DNA of 64,000 nucleotides from Salegentibacter salinarum (GTDB lineage Bacteria; Bacteroidota; Bacteroidia; Flavobacteriales; Flavobacteriaceae), in the NCBI RefSeq assembly GCF_900168115.1, contig NZ_FUZC01000014.1, positions 19,036 to 83,035 of the forward strand. The letters are read 5' to 3'. Of the stretch, positions 20,367 through 30,749 are shown piece after piece. The position numbers and the translations under genes are program-made. Positions within the stretch are counted from its first letter, which is position 1; the number at the start of each line of letters is the position of its first letter. The notes under the pieces are model-generated. The model worked only from the letters and a program-made list of their open reading frames with translations. It was not told the DNA's origin and searched no databases.

Positions 20367-20734
20367 GATTCATCCTTAAATTCCCGAACTACCTTTTAAT
20401 AACCGAATTTCCTCTCAAAGTTAATCCCAGTTTTTTTAAAAGACCTGCGCATTAGTATGGTCTACCCCAAACGTGCTCCCTCGTTAAAGACACAGAAGTA
20501 TTATAGTCCTTGCGCTTCATTTATTTTGGGAGCTTTCCCTTACCAAATACAGAAATTCCGCCTTAATTTATTTCTAAAAATGATCCTAAAAATTTCAGTA
20601 GAAAGGTGATAGTTAGAGGAAAATATCATTTCAAAAAAAGAAGGTTTTTTCCTACAATTTGGTTTATTACGCTCTAAAAAATAGCCTTTCATCTGATATA
20701 TAGGGTTTTATATCTCCAATTTTGGCTTGAATTC
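20367..20734. other. Intergenic region between the two giant genes
   Basis: About 370 bases with no gene and no clear terminator hairpin. The part from about 20620 on matches the leader of giant gene 1 in scattered blocks (the run around TTTTTTCCTACAA, CATCTGAT, and the promoter). Confidence 0.5.
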
Positions 20735-20766
20735 CTGTTAATATAGATTTATTATATGTATTTTTA
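20735..20766 (+). promoter_or_regulatory. Promoter of giant surface protein gene 2
   Basis: CTG at 20735, then GTTAA, and TATTTTTA at 20759-20766, with the same 21-base spacing as the promoter of the paralogue. The start codon at 20791 is about 24 bases downstream, so the leader would be short and has no clear Shine-Dalgarno sequence. Confidence 0.6.
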
Positions 20767-20790
20767 CCTTCTGTACTAATACAGTAGCCT

Positions 20791-23700
20791 ATGGGTAAAA
20801 TTACTCCCCGGTTTTTTTTAATAGCACTTATTTCTGGATGGTTCTTACTTTCCGGAAATTCACTATTGGCTAATATCTCCTATGGGCCCGAAAAACCTGT
20901 TTTAAAAGAAAAGCAGCAAAAGAATTTATTTTTCGTCGGTTTTTTATTAGAGCTTGCTCCCTCTATTACTTTATCAAAAAATACTCCTGCCACTTGTAGC
21001 AATGCCCAGGATGGCGCATTAAATATTGATGTTTCTGGTGGTGTTTCCCCCTATTCCTATTCCTGGAGTGGTCCAAATAATTTTTCGAGTACAAGCCAGG
21101 GAATTACCGGTCTCGCATCCGGAAGTTATACCGTAACGGTAACCGATAGTAATAAGGATACGGCTACTAAAAGTTTTACGGTTGAATTTGAAGACTCTGA
21201 AGCTCCTACCGTTAATTTTAGAAATATTACCGTTGAATTAGCATTGAGCGGGTCTGTTTCAATCCAAGCGAGCGATATTAACAACGGCTCTTCAGATAAC
21301 TGCGGAATTGACCAGATTTCGATAAATAAAACAAATTTTAGCTGTACTGATGTTGGAGATAATACTGTTACACTAAGTGTAACTGATGTGAACGGAAATA
21401 CAGCTACAGGGAACGCTACCGTTACCGTTCAGGACAATATTGCTCCTAATGTTAGCACGCAGAACATAACAGTTCAATTGGATGAAAACGGCACTGCAAA
21501 CATCACCCCAGACCAAATAGACAATGGCTCTACTGATGCCTGCGGAATTCAATCAACTTCACTGGATATTTCCACATTTGATTGTACTAATATCGGTGCT
21601 AATACTGTTACTCTTTCAGTAACCGATAATAACAATAATACTTCGACAAAAACAGCCACCGTCACTGTAGAAGATAATATTGCCCCTCAGGTAATTACGC
21701 AAAATATAACTGTGCAACTTGATGAAAACGGTACGACCAGCATCACCCCAGATCAAATAGACAATGGATCTACTGATGCCTGCGGAATTCAATCAACTTC
21801 ACTGGATATTTCCACATTTGATTGTTCTAATATCGGCGCGAATACTGTTACTCTTTCCGTAATCGATAATAATAACAATACTGCCACAAAAACTGCCAGC
21901 GTCACTGTTGAAGATAATGTAGCCCCTCAGGTAGTTACACAAAATATAACTGTGCAACTTGATGAAAACGGTACGGCCAGTATAACCGCAGCTCAAATAG
22001 ACAACGGTTCTACTGATGCCTGCGGAATTGATTCCAGTTCTCTGGATGTTTCCACATTTGATTGTTCTCATATCGGTGCGAATACCATTACACTTTCAGT
22101 AACCGACATTCACAATAATACGGCCTCAAATACAGCTACTATAACTGTAGAAGATAAGATAAAGCCTGTTTTACCAACAGTCAACGATATTACCTGGGGC
22201 TGTGAATATACTGTGGAAACTCCGGTTGCACTAGATAATTGTGGAGGTGAGATTACCGCAGAAGCGAACAGGTCTACCATTTTTGCTGAATCCGGTACAA
22301 TTATATGGACTTTTACTGACACATCAGGAAATACAGATAGCATAGAACAAAATGTTACCATTAATCAGATAGAATTAAATGTTAAGGTTGATGATATTTT
22401 ATGTAACGGGTTTGCTTCTGGCGAAGCCCAGGCTATCGTTACCGGTGGAGTTGGAGAAATCATCTATGACTGGGGAGAATTAGGAAACGGGGCAGCCAAA
22501 GACGGGTTAAGTCCGGGCACCTATTCAGTTACAGCTACCGATGTGAATGGATGTTCGGCAACCAAAGAATTTACCATTACTGAGCCAGAGAGTTTTATTG
22601 AAACAACCAGTATCAATATCAATGAAGGATGTTTTGAGGAAAACAACGCCTCTATAACTGTTGAAGCTCAGGGAGGAACAGGGCAGTTAACTTATAATTG
22701 GAGTAATGGCCAAACGGGAGCCGCTATTAATAACGTAAATAATACGTCAGCTTCCAATAATCTTATTTTAACTATTACCGATGAAAATGGATGTTCTATT
22801 GAAGAAACCATTACAGTTTATCCTCCGGAAGAATTAGTAATCACCAATATTGTTGATACTGAAACTAATACTTTTGGTTCTGCTACCGGAACTGCCACTG
22901 CCATTATTGAAGGTGGAACAGCTAATTTTGAATTTTTATGGTCTGATGGCCAAACAGGTCAAACTGCAAAGAATCTTGCTGCGGGAACATATAGCGTTAT
23001 AGTAACTGATGCAAACGGATGTACCGATGAAGAGACCATTACCATTATAGACCCGTTAGAAGCGAGTATGATTCCCACTTCAAAATGTTTAAGTGATGCG
23101 GGCGGATTAAGAACTTCAACTTTTGAACTTGACTCTGTTCAGGGAGGAATTGCACCTTATAATTATAAGTGGGATTTTGCCGGGGAAACTGTAGAATTTG
23201 GTGATACCAACAATCAAACCGAAGGTCCCGGAGTACACGTAGTCAATTATTTAGAAGGAGGAGTATATCCTGTTTCTCTTACAGTTACAGATTCTGCGGG
23301 GAATGAATACACTGAAATATTTAATCATTATGTAGGGGAATGTTTTGAACCTTGTGGCCAAACTGGAAATTTAGATTTCGAATTGGATACATTTTATATA
23401 GGAAAAGAGGACAGCAGCCCACTTACTGGTGCCGAATGCCAGTCTTATACCGGAAAGCGTTATATATATCTTCGTATAGAACAAAATGCAAATGCCTATA
23501 ATCCTTCAGTAGAATTTATTTATTCAATATCCCAGGGTGGGGAATTTATCTCTGAAGAAAGAATAACGGGATGTATAGATATTGGTGATGAAAAAATACC
23601 CGAATTATTGCGAATTGGAGAAGTGCAAAACTGGTCTTGCGGAAATGCTATCACCCTGGAAAGCTTTTACATGGATTGGACCAATAATCACAAAAAAGCC

Positions 23701-26700
23701 TGTGGGGACGTACGCCAGAGAATGTGTGTTTCAACCAACGAGAACGATGAAATTCACTTCCCTTTATCTGCACGAATAGAGAAAATAAACAATTTTTGTC
23801 ACGGGGATGAAAAAGGAGCAATAGAAATAATACCCACGGGAGGGGTTGGAACCTACCACTACGAAATACAAAATACCCTAACCGGAGATATTTATGGTCC
23901 TAAAGACACACGAAAATTCGAGGGTCTACCGGCCGGAACTTACAAAGCAATGGTTCATGACGACAATGAATCATATACCGTAAATAATATTATAATTACT
24001 CAACCAGAAAATCCGCTTTTACTGGAGGAAATTGACCAGACACCATTAGTTTGTTTTGGGGGTAGTAATGCTACAGCTACCGTAGAAGCTTCAGGTGGTA
24101 CAGCTCCATACACTATAGTTTGGGATCATATTAGTCAAACTTCAACTGAAACAACGGGAACCGCTAACAATCTTTCTGCAGGCGCTTACACAGTAAATGT
24201 TGTTGATGCTAATGGGTGTGAATTTACTACCGAAGTAACTATAGCCCAGCCTGAAGAATTAATTGCCAATGCAGGAAGTGATCAGGTTTTAGAATGTGGT
24301 GTAAACCAGGTGAATTTAGGAGGAGTTTTTGAAGGCTATATCAATCCAAGAACCGAAGAAGAAGAATTTGGAACCTGGCGAATTATAAACGGCCCCTCGG
24401 GAGCTGTAATTTCAGACCCAAATAATCCCGAAAGTCTTTTCACTATTACCACAACAGGAACTTACACCCTGGAATGGACAATTCCCTGCGGAAGTACCGA
24501 TAGAGTTAAAATAATTTTCAGTAACTGCAGCACTATAGATTTTGATGGCGTAGACGATTATATAGATTTTGGTAATAACCTAAATCTCCCTTCCGGGTTT
24601 ACTTTAGAAGCCTGGGTAAAACAAGATCCAAGCGCTGGCACCACGAGAAAAACTATTCTTTCAAAAAGGGATAATAATAATCCTGCCGCGGGGGGATACG
24701 ATTTAATTATTGAAAATAATACCCCTACATTTAGATGGAATAATGAAACTATTTCTTCAACTCATCAAATTGATTCTGACCGCTGGTATCACATCGCGGT
24801 AATTCAGGGTGGAAATGATGCCGGAATCTATATAGATGGTATCAAAACAGGTGAAACTGCACCGGGGATCCCCACCAGTACCGATAACAGGTTTTTAATT
24901 GGGGCTATGCATGACAGTACTTTAGAACCGCTTCCCACGCACTTTTTCCACGGGTGGATTGAAGAAGTAAGGGTTTGGAATACTTCCTTAGATCAGGCTC
25001 AACTCCAATTTATGATGAACCAACGCATTACTGATAATAATGCGACCAATGTAAAAGGTGAAATTGTCCCTTTAAATGTTCCTAATAACCTTGAATGGGC
25101 AAATCTCACGGGATATTATAGACTTATAACTTCTGAAGCTACAAACGGTATCACCAAAAACAAAATACCCAATGGCATTGACGGTCGATTAAAAAATATT
25201 CAAAGCACCCAGCAGAATACTGCCCCCCTTCCATATATCGCTACGGGTGGGGATTGGTGGAACATTAACTCCTGGAAGCAGCCCCAGGTATGGGACACTC
25301 CCAACAGCACAGGCGTAAATGGTGAGAAAATTAACTGGAATATAGCCCGGTTAGACGGCAAGACTTTAACCAATGCTGCAACTACCGATAATTCAAATAG
25401 CATAACTTTACTAGGACTTTTAGATGATGGAGGTTCTTTAATCATGGATGGAACCAACCAAACTTCCGGCAATGAATTACACATTAGTCATTATCTCGAA
25501 CTAAACGGGCATATAGATCTTAATGGCGAATCACAACTAGTACAACCCGAAAACAGCCAGATTATCGGTTCCGGAAGCCTGGAACGCGATCAACAAGGTA
25601 CTGCAAGTAGTTTCAATTATAATTACTGGAGTTCTCCAGTAATTTCAGATCCTGCAAATACTACTTACAAGGTTAACCGGGTTATGAAAGATGGATCTAC
25701 CTTAGGTACCAATAAATTTCAAAATATCAACTTTAAGTGGCCTCATACCCACGCTGATGGCCCCAAAGCGAATCCTATTAAAATAAGTGACTACTGGATT
25801 AATGCTTTTAGAGCCAGGCAAGCCAATGAATATAGCCAGTGGGAACAAATTGGAAGTTATACAGCTTTAAAGCCCGGCGAAGGGTATACAATGAAAGGAA
25901 CCGAAAATATAGATATTGCCGAAGGAAAACTTCAGAATTATACATTTAATGGCTTTCCAAATAACGGGATAATAGAAGTCAGTGAAATTAAATCGGGACA
26001 AAATTACCTTCTGGGTAATCCTTACCCGTCTGCCATTAGTGTTGAAGAATTCATCTTAGACAATATTAGAGAAGGTGAAGGCCGTAACGATAAAAACCTT
26101 TTAAACGGAGCCGTTTATTTTTGGGATCATTTTGCGGGTAAAACTCATTATCTTTCACAGTATGTTGGAGGATACGCGGTGCGAAATTTAATAGATGGGG
26201 TTCCTGCCATTTCTAACGACTCCAGGATCAATGCTTCGGGTGCTGAAAGCAACAAACGTCCCGGCGCCTATATCCCGGTAGCTCAAGGGTTTTTTGTAAA
26301 TACCACACAAGATTCTCAAGCAGGAAGTTTTGGTAGTTTTGATACAGGAAATATCATCTTTAAAAACAGTCAACGTTATTACAAAACCGAAATTGAACGA
26401 GAAATTTCATTTTTTCTACAAGCTCGAGACAATTCAAAATCTAAGCAGGAGACAGAAGGAAAAAGCGAAGATGGACGATATAAAATAAGGTTGTTGTTCC
26501 GTTCTCCTACCGGTTATCACCGGGAACTTCTTGTTGGCGCAGACGCCAGAAGCAGTCAGGGCTTTGATCTTGGCTTTGATGCCCCATTAATTGATAAAGG
26601 TCCTGAAGATATGTATTGGGTTGTAGGGGAAGGCAAATATGTTATACAGGGTGTGCCCCACTTTAATCTGGACCAGGTGCTCCCTTTAGGCTTTAAGATT

Positions 26701-27162
26701 GCCGAAGAAAAAGAATTCAGTATAGAAATCGGGGAGCTGGAAAACCTACCGGAAATCACCGAAATTTATTTACGGGATAATAGCGATAGCACCTATCACG
26801 ATTTACGGAAAGAAGCTTATAAAGCTACTTTACCTGCAGGTGAATACCAGGAATTATATGAAATTGTATTTCAGGACATCACCTCGACCCGGGAAGATAA
26901 AGAACCCGGCGAAGGCCCCATTGATTACTTCTATTCCATGGAAGAAAGAGAATTTGTTATCAGTAACCCGGAACTTTATGAAATTGAACACATAAATATT
27001 TACAATATCGCAGGTCAATTGGTAGATCAACATTTTGGAATACCAGACATTAAAGAAATCCATATTCTGCAGAAAAAATCTTTAAGCTCGGGTGTTTATA
27101 TTGTAAAGGTTTACACCAGTGCAGGCGATTATGCTAAAAAAGTAATTATTAGAAAAGATTAA
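20791..27162 (+). CDS. Giant T9SS-sorted multidomain surface protein 2
   Basis: A 2123-residue paralogue of the preceding giant protein. The first ~45 residues (signal peptide MGKITPRFFL...) and the last ~750 residues (LamG-like domain, GTASSFNYNYWSSPV region, type A sorting domain ending KKVIIRKD) are closely related to protein 1; the middle is different. Middle parts: an SprB-like repeat (about 65-125), four 80-residue Ig-like repeats (138-457), an HYR-like segment, several SprB repeats (about 530-750, with WSDGQTGQT ... AGTYSVIVTDANGC), a PKD-like domain, a unique Cys-containing segment (about 850-990) and two more SprB repeats. SprB repeats occur in the gliding adhesin of Flavobacterium. 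The stop overlaps the rsmG stop by four bases. Confidence 0.85.
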   Translation: MGKITPRFFLIALISGWFLLSGNSLLANISYGPEKPVLKEKQQKNLFFVGFLLELAPSITLSKNTPATCSNAQDGALNIDVSGGVSPYSYSWSGPNNFSSTSQGITGLASGSYTVTVTDSNKDTATKSFTVEFEDSEAPTVNFRNITVELALSGSVSIQASDINNGSSDNCGIDQISINKTNFSCTDVGDNTVTLSVTDVNGNTATGNATVTVQDNIAPNVSTQNITVQLDENGTANITPDQIDNGSTDACGIQSTSLDISTFDCTNIGANTVTLSVTDNNNNTSTKTATVTVEDNIAPQVITQNITVQLDENGTTSITPDQIDNGSTDACGIQSTSLDISTFDCSNIGANTVTLSVIDNNNNTATKTASVTVEDNVAPQVVTQNITVQLDENGTASITAAQIDNGSTDACGIDSSSLDVSTFDCSHIGANTITLSVTDIHNNTASNTATITVEDKIKPVLPTVNDITWGCEYTVETPVALDNCGGEITAEANRSTIFAESGTIIWTFTDTSGNTDSIEQNVTINQIELNVKVDDILCNGFASGEAQAIVTGGVGEIIYDWGELGNGAAKDGLSPGTYSVTATDVNGCSATKEFTITEPESFIETTSININEGCFEENNASITVEAQGGTGQLTYNWSNGQTGAAINNVNNTSASNNLILTITDENGCSIEETITVYPPEELVITNIVDTETNTFGSATGTATAIIEGGTANFEFLWSDGQTGQTAKNLAAGTYSVIVTDANGCTDEETITIIDPLEASMIPTSKCLSDAGGLRTSTFELDSVQGGIAPYNYKWDFAGETVEFGDTNNQTEGPGVHVVNYLEGGVYPVSLTVTDSAGNEYTEIFNHYVGECFEPCGQTGNLDFELDTFYIGKEDSSPLTGAECQSYTGKRYIYLRIEQNANAYNPSVEFIYSISQGGEFISEERITGCIDIGDEKIPELLRIGEVQNWSCGNAITLESFYMDWTNNHKKACGDVRQRMCVSTNENDEIHFPLSARIEKINNFCHGDEKGAIEIIPTGGVGTYHYEIQNTLTGDIYGPKDTRKFEGLPAGTYKAMVHDDNESYTVNNIIITQPENPLLLEEIDQTPLVCFGGSNATATVEASGGTAPYTIVWDHISQTSTETTGTANNLSAGAYTVNVVDANGCEFTTEVTIAQPEELIANAGSDQVLECGVNQVNLGGVFEGYINPRTEEEEFGTWRIINGPSGAVISDPNNPESLFTITTTGTYTLEWTIPCGSTDRVKIIFSNCSTIDFDGVDDYIDFGNNLNLPSGFTLEAWVKQDPSAGTTRKTILSKRDNNNPAAGGYDLIIENNTPTFRWNNETISSTHQIDSDRWYHIAVIQGGNDAGIYIDGIKTGETAPGIPTSTDNRFLIGAMHDSTLEPLPTHFFHGWIEEVRVWNTSLDQAQLQFMMNQRITDNNATNVKGEIVPLNVPNNLEWANLTGYYRLITSEATNGITKNKIPNGIDGRLKNIQSTQQNTAPLPYIATGGDWWNINSWKQPQVWDTPNSTGVNGEKINWNIARLDGKTLTNAATTDNSNSITLLGLLDDGGSLIMDGTNQTSGNELHISHYLELNGHIDLNGESQLVQPENSQIIGSGSLERDQQGTASSFNYNYWSSPVISDPANTTYKVNRVMKDGSTLGTNKFQNINFKWPHTHADGPKANPIKISDYWINAFRARQANEYSQWEQIGSYTALKPGEGYTMKGTENIDIAEGKLQNYTFNGFPNNGIIEVSEIKSGQNYLLGNPYPSAISVEEFILDNIREGEGRNDKNLLNGAVYFWDHFAGKTHYLSQYVGGYAVRNLIDGVPAISNDSRINASGAESNKRPGAYIPVAQGFFVNTTQDSQAGSFGSFDTGNIIFKNSQRYYKTEIEREISFFLQARDNSKSKQETEGKSEDGRYKIRLLFRSPTGYHRELLVGADARSSQGFDLGFDAPLIDKGPEDMYWVVGEGKYVIQGVPHFNLDQVLPLGFKIAEEKEFSIEIGELENLPEITEIYLRDNSDSTYHDLRKEAYKATLPAGEYQELYEIVFQDITSTREDKEPGEGPIDYFYSMEEREFVISNPELYEIEHINIYNIAGQLVDQHFGIPDIKEIHILQKKSLSSGVYIVKVYTSAGDYAKKVIIRKD
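21202..22161 (+). repeat. Four tandem 240-bp Ig-like repeats
   Basis: Four in-frame 80-codon units start at 21202, 21442, 21682 and 21922. Units 2-4 share ITVQLDENGT, IDNGSTDACGI and STFDC almost unchanged; unit 1 is diverged. The exact unit length and high identity of units 2-4 indicate expansion by unequal recombination. Confidence 0.9.
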
Positions 27163-27806
27163 GGCTTATATTTTAAAGGAAGATAAACCACTTTTTTAGT
27201 GTCATAGAATTCTTCGTCGAAATAATCACGGAGTTCATAAATTCTCGCTTTCGGATAATCGCGAAGTTCTACGGTGAGATCTCCGCCTTTAAGGTAAAGA
27301 ATTCCGTTTTTGAGTTCGTGCTGACTTTTCTTCGCAATTTTTCCTTTGGTCCAATGCACAAAAGTAGGCATCGCTGCCACTGCCCTGCTTACTATAAAAT
27401 CGTAATTTCCTGAAATTTCCTCTACCCTGGCATTGGTGGTTTTAACATTGGTAAGCTGCAAACCTTCTACCACTTCATTTACCACTTTCATCTTTTTTCC
27501 TATAGAATCTACTAAATGAAAATTGGTTTCAGGAAATAATATAGCCAATGGAATTCCAGGGAAACCGCCGCCTGTTCCTACATCTAAAATATTTGCTCCC
27601 GGATTAAATTGTTGAATTTTTGCAATTCCCAGCGAGTGTAAAACATGCCTGAGATAAATTTCATCTATATCCTTACGGGAGACCACGTTAATTTTAAGAT
27701 TCCAGTCTTTGTAAAGCGATTCCATTTGCGCGAATTTCGCGTATTGGTCATCGGTTAAATCGGGGAAATATTTCTTTATTAAATCCAAAGTTTTCACAAT
27801 TTCCAC
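27159..27806 (-). CDS. rsmG: 16S rRNA (guanine527-N7)-methyltransferase
   Basis: A 215-residue SAM-dependent methyltransferase (GidB/RsmG) that methylates G527 of 16S rRNA. The SAM-binding motif appears as ILDVGTGGGFPGIPLAI, and the family segments KWNLKINVVSRKD-like (here DWNLKINVVSRKD) and FIVSRAVAAM are intact. Length matches the family. It is convergent with the second giant gene, with a four-base overlap of stop codons. Confidence 0.95.
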   Translation of the reverse strand: MEIVKTLDLIKKYFPDLTDDQYAKFAQMESLYKDWNLKINVVSRKDIDEIYLRHVLHSLGIAKIQQFNPGANILDVGTGGGFPGIPLAILFPETNFHLVDSIGKKMKVVNEVVEGLQLTNVKTTNARVEEISGNYDFIVSRAVAAMPTFVHWTKGKIAKKSQHELKNGILYLKGGDLTVELRDYPKARIYELRDYFDEEFYDTKKVVYLPLKYKP

Positions 27807-27908
27807 AAAAATACATAATTTGGTGCTGAATTTGCAGCGTATATTAATACGGTATAGATTATAGATTAACTATTTAAATATTTTACCTTTACCGCTTACA
27901 AAAATTAC

Positions 27909-29012
27909 ATGGAAAACATTCAAAATCATATTAAATTCTCCAGAAAGGATTCCACAAAATTCTTTAGAATCCTCAATAAAAGAGTAAACAGTTACTTTAA
28001 GGATAACAACATTAAAAAAACCGGAAACTGGAAACTGCATCTTAAAGCAGTAGCTATGTTTTCTTTGTTTTTAACCCCATACTTTTTAATTCTCACCCTT
28101 GATATTTCCCAGTGGTGGATGCTACTCCTTACTGTAGTAATGGGCGCCGGAATGGCAGGAGTAGGAATGAATATTATGCACGATGGTAACCACGGCTCTT
28201 ATTCTTCTAAAAAGTGGGTAAATAAATTTATGGGTGGCACTATTTACGTTCTTGCCGGGAATGTTTATAACTGGCAGGTCCAACACAACGTTTTACACCA
28301 TACCTACACCAATATCCACGGTCACGATGAAGATTTAGACGCCGGAAGGATTATTAGGTTTTCTGAACACGCTAAATGGTACAGCTTTCATCGCTTTCAG
28401 CATTATTATTCCGTTTTTTTATATGGTTTATTAACTTTCAACTGGGCTTTAACTACAGATTTTAAACAAACCAGGAATTATCTGAAGCGAAAACTTTCTT
28501 ACGGAAAAATGCCAAATCCGGTAAAGCAATGGAGTATTATCGCGATCACTAAACTTATTTACGTATCAATCTGGATCGTAATTCCAATGCTTATTTTATC
28601 GGTTTCCTGGTGGAAAATTCTAATAGGCTTTTTCGTGATGCATTATACCGCAGGTTTAATTCTTAGTATTGTATTTCAGTTAGCCCACGTAGTAAAAGAA
28701 ACCGAAATGCCTTTGCCGGATGACACAGGATCTATGAAAAACACCTGGGCAATTCACCAGCTGTTTACTACGGTTAATTTTTCGACAAAAAATAAAATAG
28801 TAAACTGGTTTACCGGCGGATTAAACCACCAGGTAGAACATCATATTTTTCCGAATATCAGTCATATTCACTACACCAAAATAGCAAAAATAGTTAAGGA
28901 AACTGCTGCAGAATGCAACCTTCCTTACCACGAATACAAAACCACACGCGCAGCAATAATTGCCCATTTTAAACATTTAAAAGAAATGGGTGCGAAACCT
29001 GCAATTTCGTAA
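27909..29012 (+). CDS. Membrane fatty acid desaturase (acyl-CoA / front-end type)
   Basis: A 367-residue di-iron membrane desaturase. The three histidine boxes are HDGNH (about 91-95), QHNVLHH (about 125-131) and HQVEHH near residue 310. The pattern HDxxH, a second box ending HH and QxxHH is that of the linoleoyl-CoA / delta-6 type family. Four membrane helices flank the boxes. There is no fused cytochrome b5 domain. It would introduce a double bond into membrane acyl chains; the position cannot be read from sequence. It is followed by a separate aminotransferase gene after about 115 bases. Confidence 0.9.
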   Translation: MENIQNHIKFSRKDSTKFFRILNKRVNSYFKDNNIKKTGNWKLHLKAVAMFSLFLTPYFLILTLDISQWWMLLLTVVMGAGMAGVGMNIMHDGNHGSYSSKKWVNKFMGGTIYVLAGNVYNWQVQHNVLHHTYTNIHGHDEDLDAGRIIRFSEHAKWYSFHRFQHYYSVFLYGLLTFNWALTTDFKQTRNYLKRKLSYGKMPNPVKQWSIIAITKLIYVSIWIVIPMLILSVSWWKILIGFFVMHYTAGLILSIVFQLAHVVKETEMPLPDDTGSMKNTWAIHQLFTTVNFSTKNKIVNWFTGGLNHQVEHHIFPNISHIHYTKIAKIVKETAAECNLPYHEYKTTRAAIIAHFKHLKEMGAKPAIS

Positions 29013-29128
29013 ATTTTCCTGGGGGCGAGTCCCTCAAAATTGAGATTAGGAAAGTAAATTCGTATTCCAAATGTGAGAAACTTTTCCGGTCTCACTAAGT
29101 GAGTAATTAATTAGTAACCAATTAAAGA

Positions 29129-30322
29129 ATGCAAGAACAATTATCCAACCGAATTAACAACTTAGCGACTTCCCAAACTTTAGCTATGGCTGCAAAAGCG
29201 CGTGAACTTAGAGCCGAAGGGAAAGACATTATTGGGTTAAGCCTGGGAGAACCAGATTTTAATACCCCAGATTTTATTAAAGAAGCCGCGATACAGGCCA
29301 TTAACGACAATTATAATTCTTACACTCCCGTAGACGGTTATGTGGAATTAAAAGATGCCATCATCAAGAAATTTAAGCGGGATAACAACCTCACTTATAA
29401 TCATTCTCAGATTGTAGTTTCTACAGGTGCCAAACAATCTTTGGCTAATGTGGCTATGGTTTTATTAAATCCCGGTGATGAAGTTATTCTCCCCTGCCCA
29501 TACTGGGTAAGCTATGCTGAAATAGTGAAGCTTGCTGAAGGTGTACCGGTAGAAGTTCCAACTTCGGTTGAAACAGATTTTAAAATGACTCCTGAGCAAC
29601 TGGAAGCCGCTATCACACCAAAGACTAAAATGATTTGGTACAGCTCTCCCTGCAATCCCAGCGGAATGGTTTATAGCAAAGAAGAATTAAGAGGTCTTGC
29701 CGATGTGCTTAAAAAGCATCCCGATATTATTATTGTAAGTGATGAAATTTACGAACATATCAATTTCGTAGGGGGTCATGCTTCTATGGCACAATTTGAA
29801 GATATGTACGATCGTGTAGTTACCGTAAACGGTGTTTCTAAAGCTTTTGCAATGACGGGCTGGAGAATTGGTTATATAGGGGCACCGGCCTGGATTGCCC
29901 GTGCTACCAATAAAATGCAGGGCCAAATCACCAGTGGTGCTAACTGTATTGCCCAACGTGCGGTAATTACAGCTTTGGAAGCTCCCGTGAGCAAGATTAG
30001 CTATATGGTAGATACCTTTAAATCAAGGAGAAAGCTTATTATAGATCTTTTAAACGGAATTGAAGGTTTTGTTACTACAGAGCCCGAAGGTGCTTTTTAT
30101 GTTTTCCCAAATATTTCTCATTTCTTCGGAAAAACAATTAAGGGCCATAAGATTGAAAATGCTACAGATTTCTCTATGTTTTTATTAGAAGAAGCACTTG
30201 TAGCCACCGTAACCGGTGATGCTTTTGGAAATCCAGATTGTATAAGAATTTCTTACGCTGCCAGTGAAGACCAGATTGAAGAAGCAATGAAGCGAATAAA
30301 GTCAGCTTTATCTGAAGCATAG
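29129..30322 (+). CDS. Class I/II PLP-dependent aminotransferase (aspartate aminotransferase-like)
   Basis: A 397-residue fold-type I aminotransferase. Visible marks: GLSLGEPDFNTP at the N terminus, YTPVDGYVELKDAI, CNPSGMVYSKEEL, SDEIYEHINF with the PLP-phenol-binding Asp/Tyr pair, the Schiff-base Lys in VSKAFAMTGWRIGY, and a C-terminal CIRISYA containing the substrate Arg. It most resembles bacterial type Ib aspartate aminotransferases, but substrate range (Asp, prephenate, aromatic) is not certain. A terminator hairpin follows. Confidence 0.9.
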   Translation: MQEQLSNRINNLATSQTLAMAAKARELRAEGKDIIGLSLGEPDFNTPDFIKEAAIQAINDNYNSYTPVDGYVELKDAIIKKFKRDNNLTYNHSQIVVSTGAKQSLANVAMVLLNPGDEVILPCPYWVSYAEIVKLAEGVPVEVPTSVETDFKMTPEQLEAAITPKTKMIWYSSPCNPSGMVYSKEELRGLADVLKKHPDIIIVSDEIYEHINFVGGHASMAQFEDMYDRVVTVNGVSKAFAMTGWRIGYIGAPAWIARATNKMQGQITSGANCIAQRAVITALEAPVSKISYMVDTFKSRRKLIIDLLNGIEGFVTTEPEGAFYVFPNISHFFGKTIKGHKIENATDFSMFLLEEALVATVTGDAFGNPDCIRISYAASEDQIEEAMKRIKSALSEA

Positions 30323-30351
30323 ATTTTTCAGCTTATAAAATTATATTTTTT

Positions 30352-30391
30352 AAAATCCTGATGCGGTTTAAAAACCTATCAGGATTTTTTT
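30352..30391 (+). terminator. Terminator after the aminotransferase gene
   Basis: AAATCCTGAT (30353-30362) pairs with ATCAGGATTT (about 30378-30387), and a T run follows. Confidence 0.85.
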
Positions 30392-30749
30392 ATGGACTAT
30401 AAATTACTCATGAATAAACAATTTGTCTAATTCTTAAAGAACTAAATCGTACTGTCAAGAAGAAAGTTTCCTTATGCCAAAAAATGTTAAAGCCAGTTGA
30501 GAGGAAAGCGATGATTGTATATCAATCATCCAACTTATTCTTAATTTAATAATCTTGTTTTTTAACTAATTCACTTTAGATACGGATTTCGGTTGTGATT
30601 AAAAAAAAATTCACCGCAATTTTTAACAACCCAGAGCGTAACAAATAATAAAAAACTGCGCCCTATACCTGTTGATCTTTTGAAGATTTAATCTAATAAA
30701 ACCTTTCTTTTTTTCTTTATTTTAATTTTAATATCATTAAAAACTTTCG
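30392..30749. other. Intergenic region with a short perfect hairpin
   Basis: About 360 AT-rich bases without a gene. GATGATTG (30510-30517) and CAATCATC (30523-30530) form a perfect 8-bp hairpin of unknown role. The stretch before 30750 is T-rich and may contain the promoter of the next gene, but no clean TAnnTTTG box is seen. Confidence 0.4.

Noticed and set aside
21799..22071. Minus-strand frame inside the Ig repeats of giant gene 2
   Set aside because: Repetitive shadow frame created by the 240-bp repeats on the coding strand.
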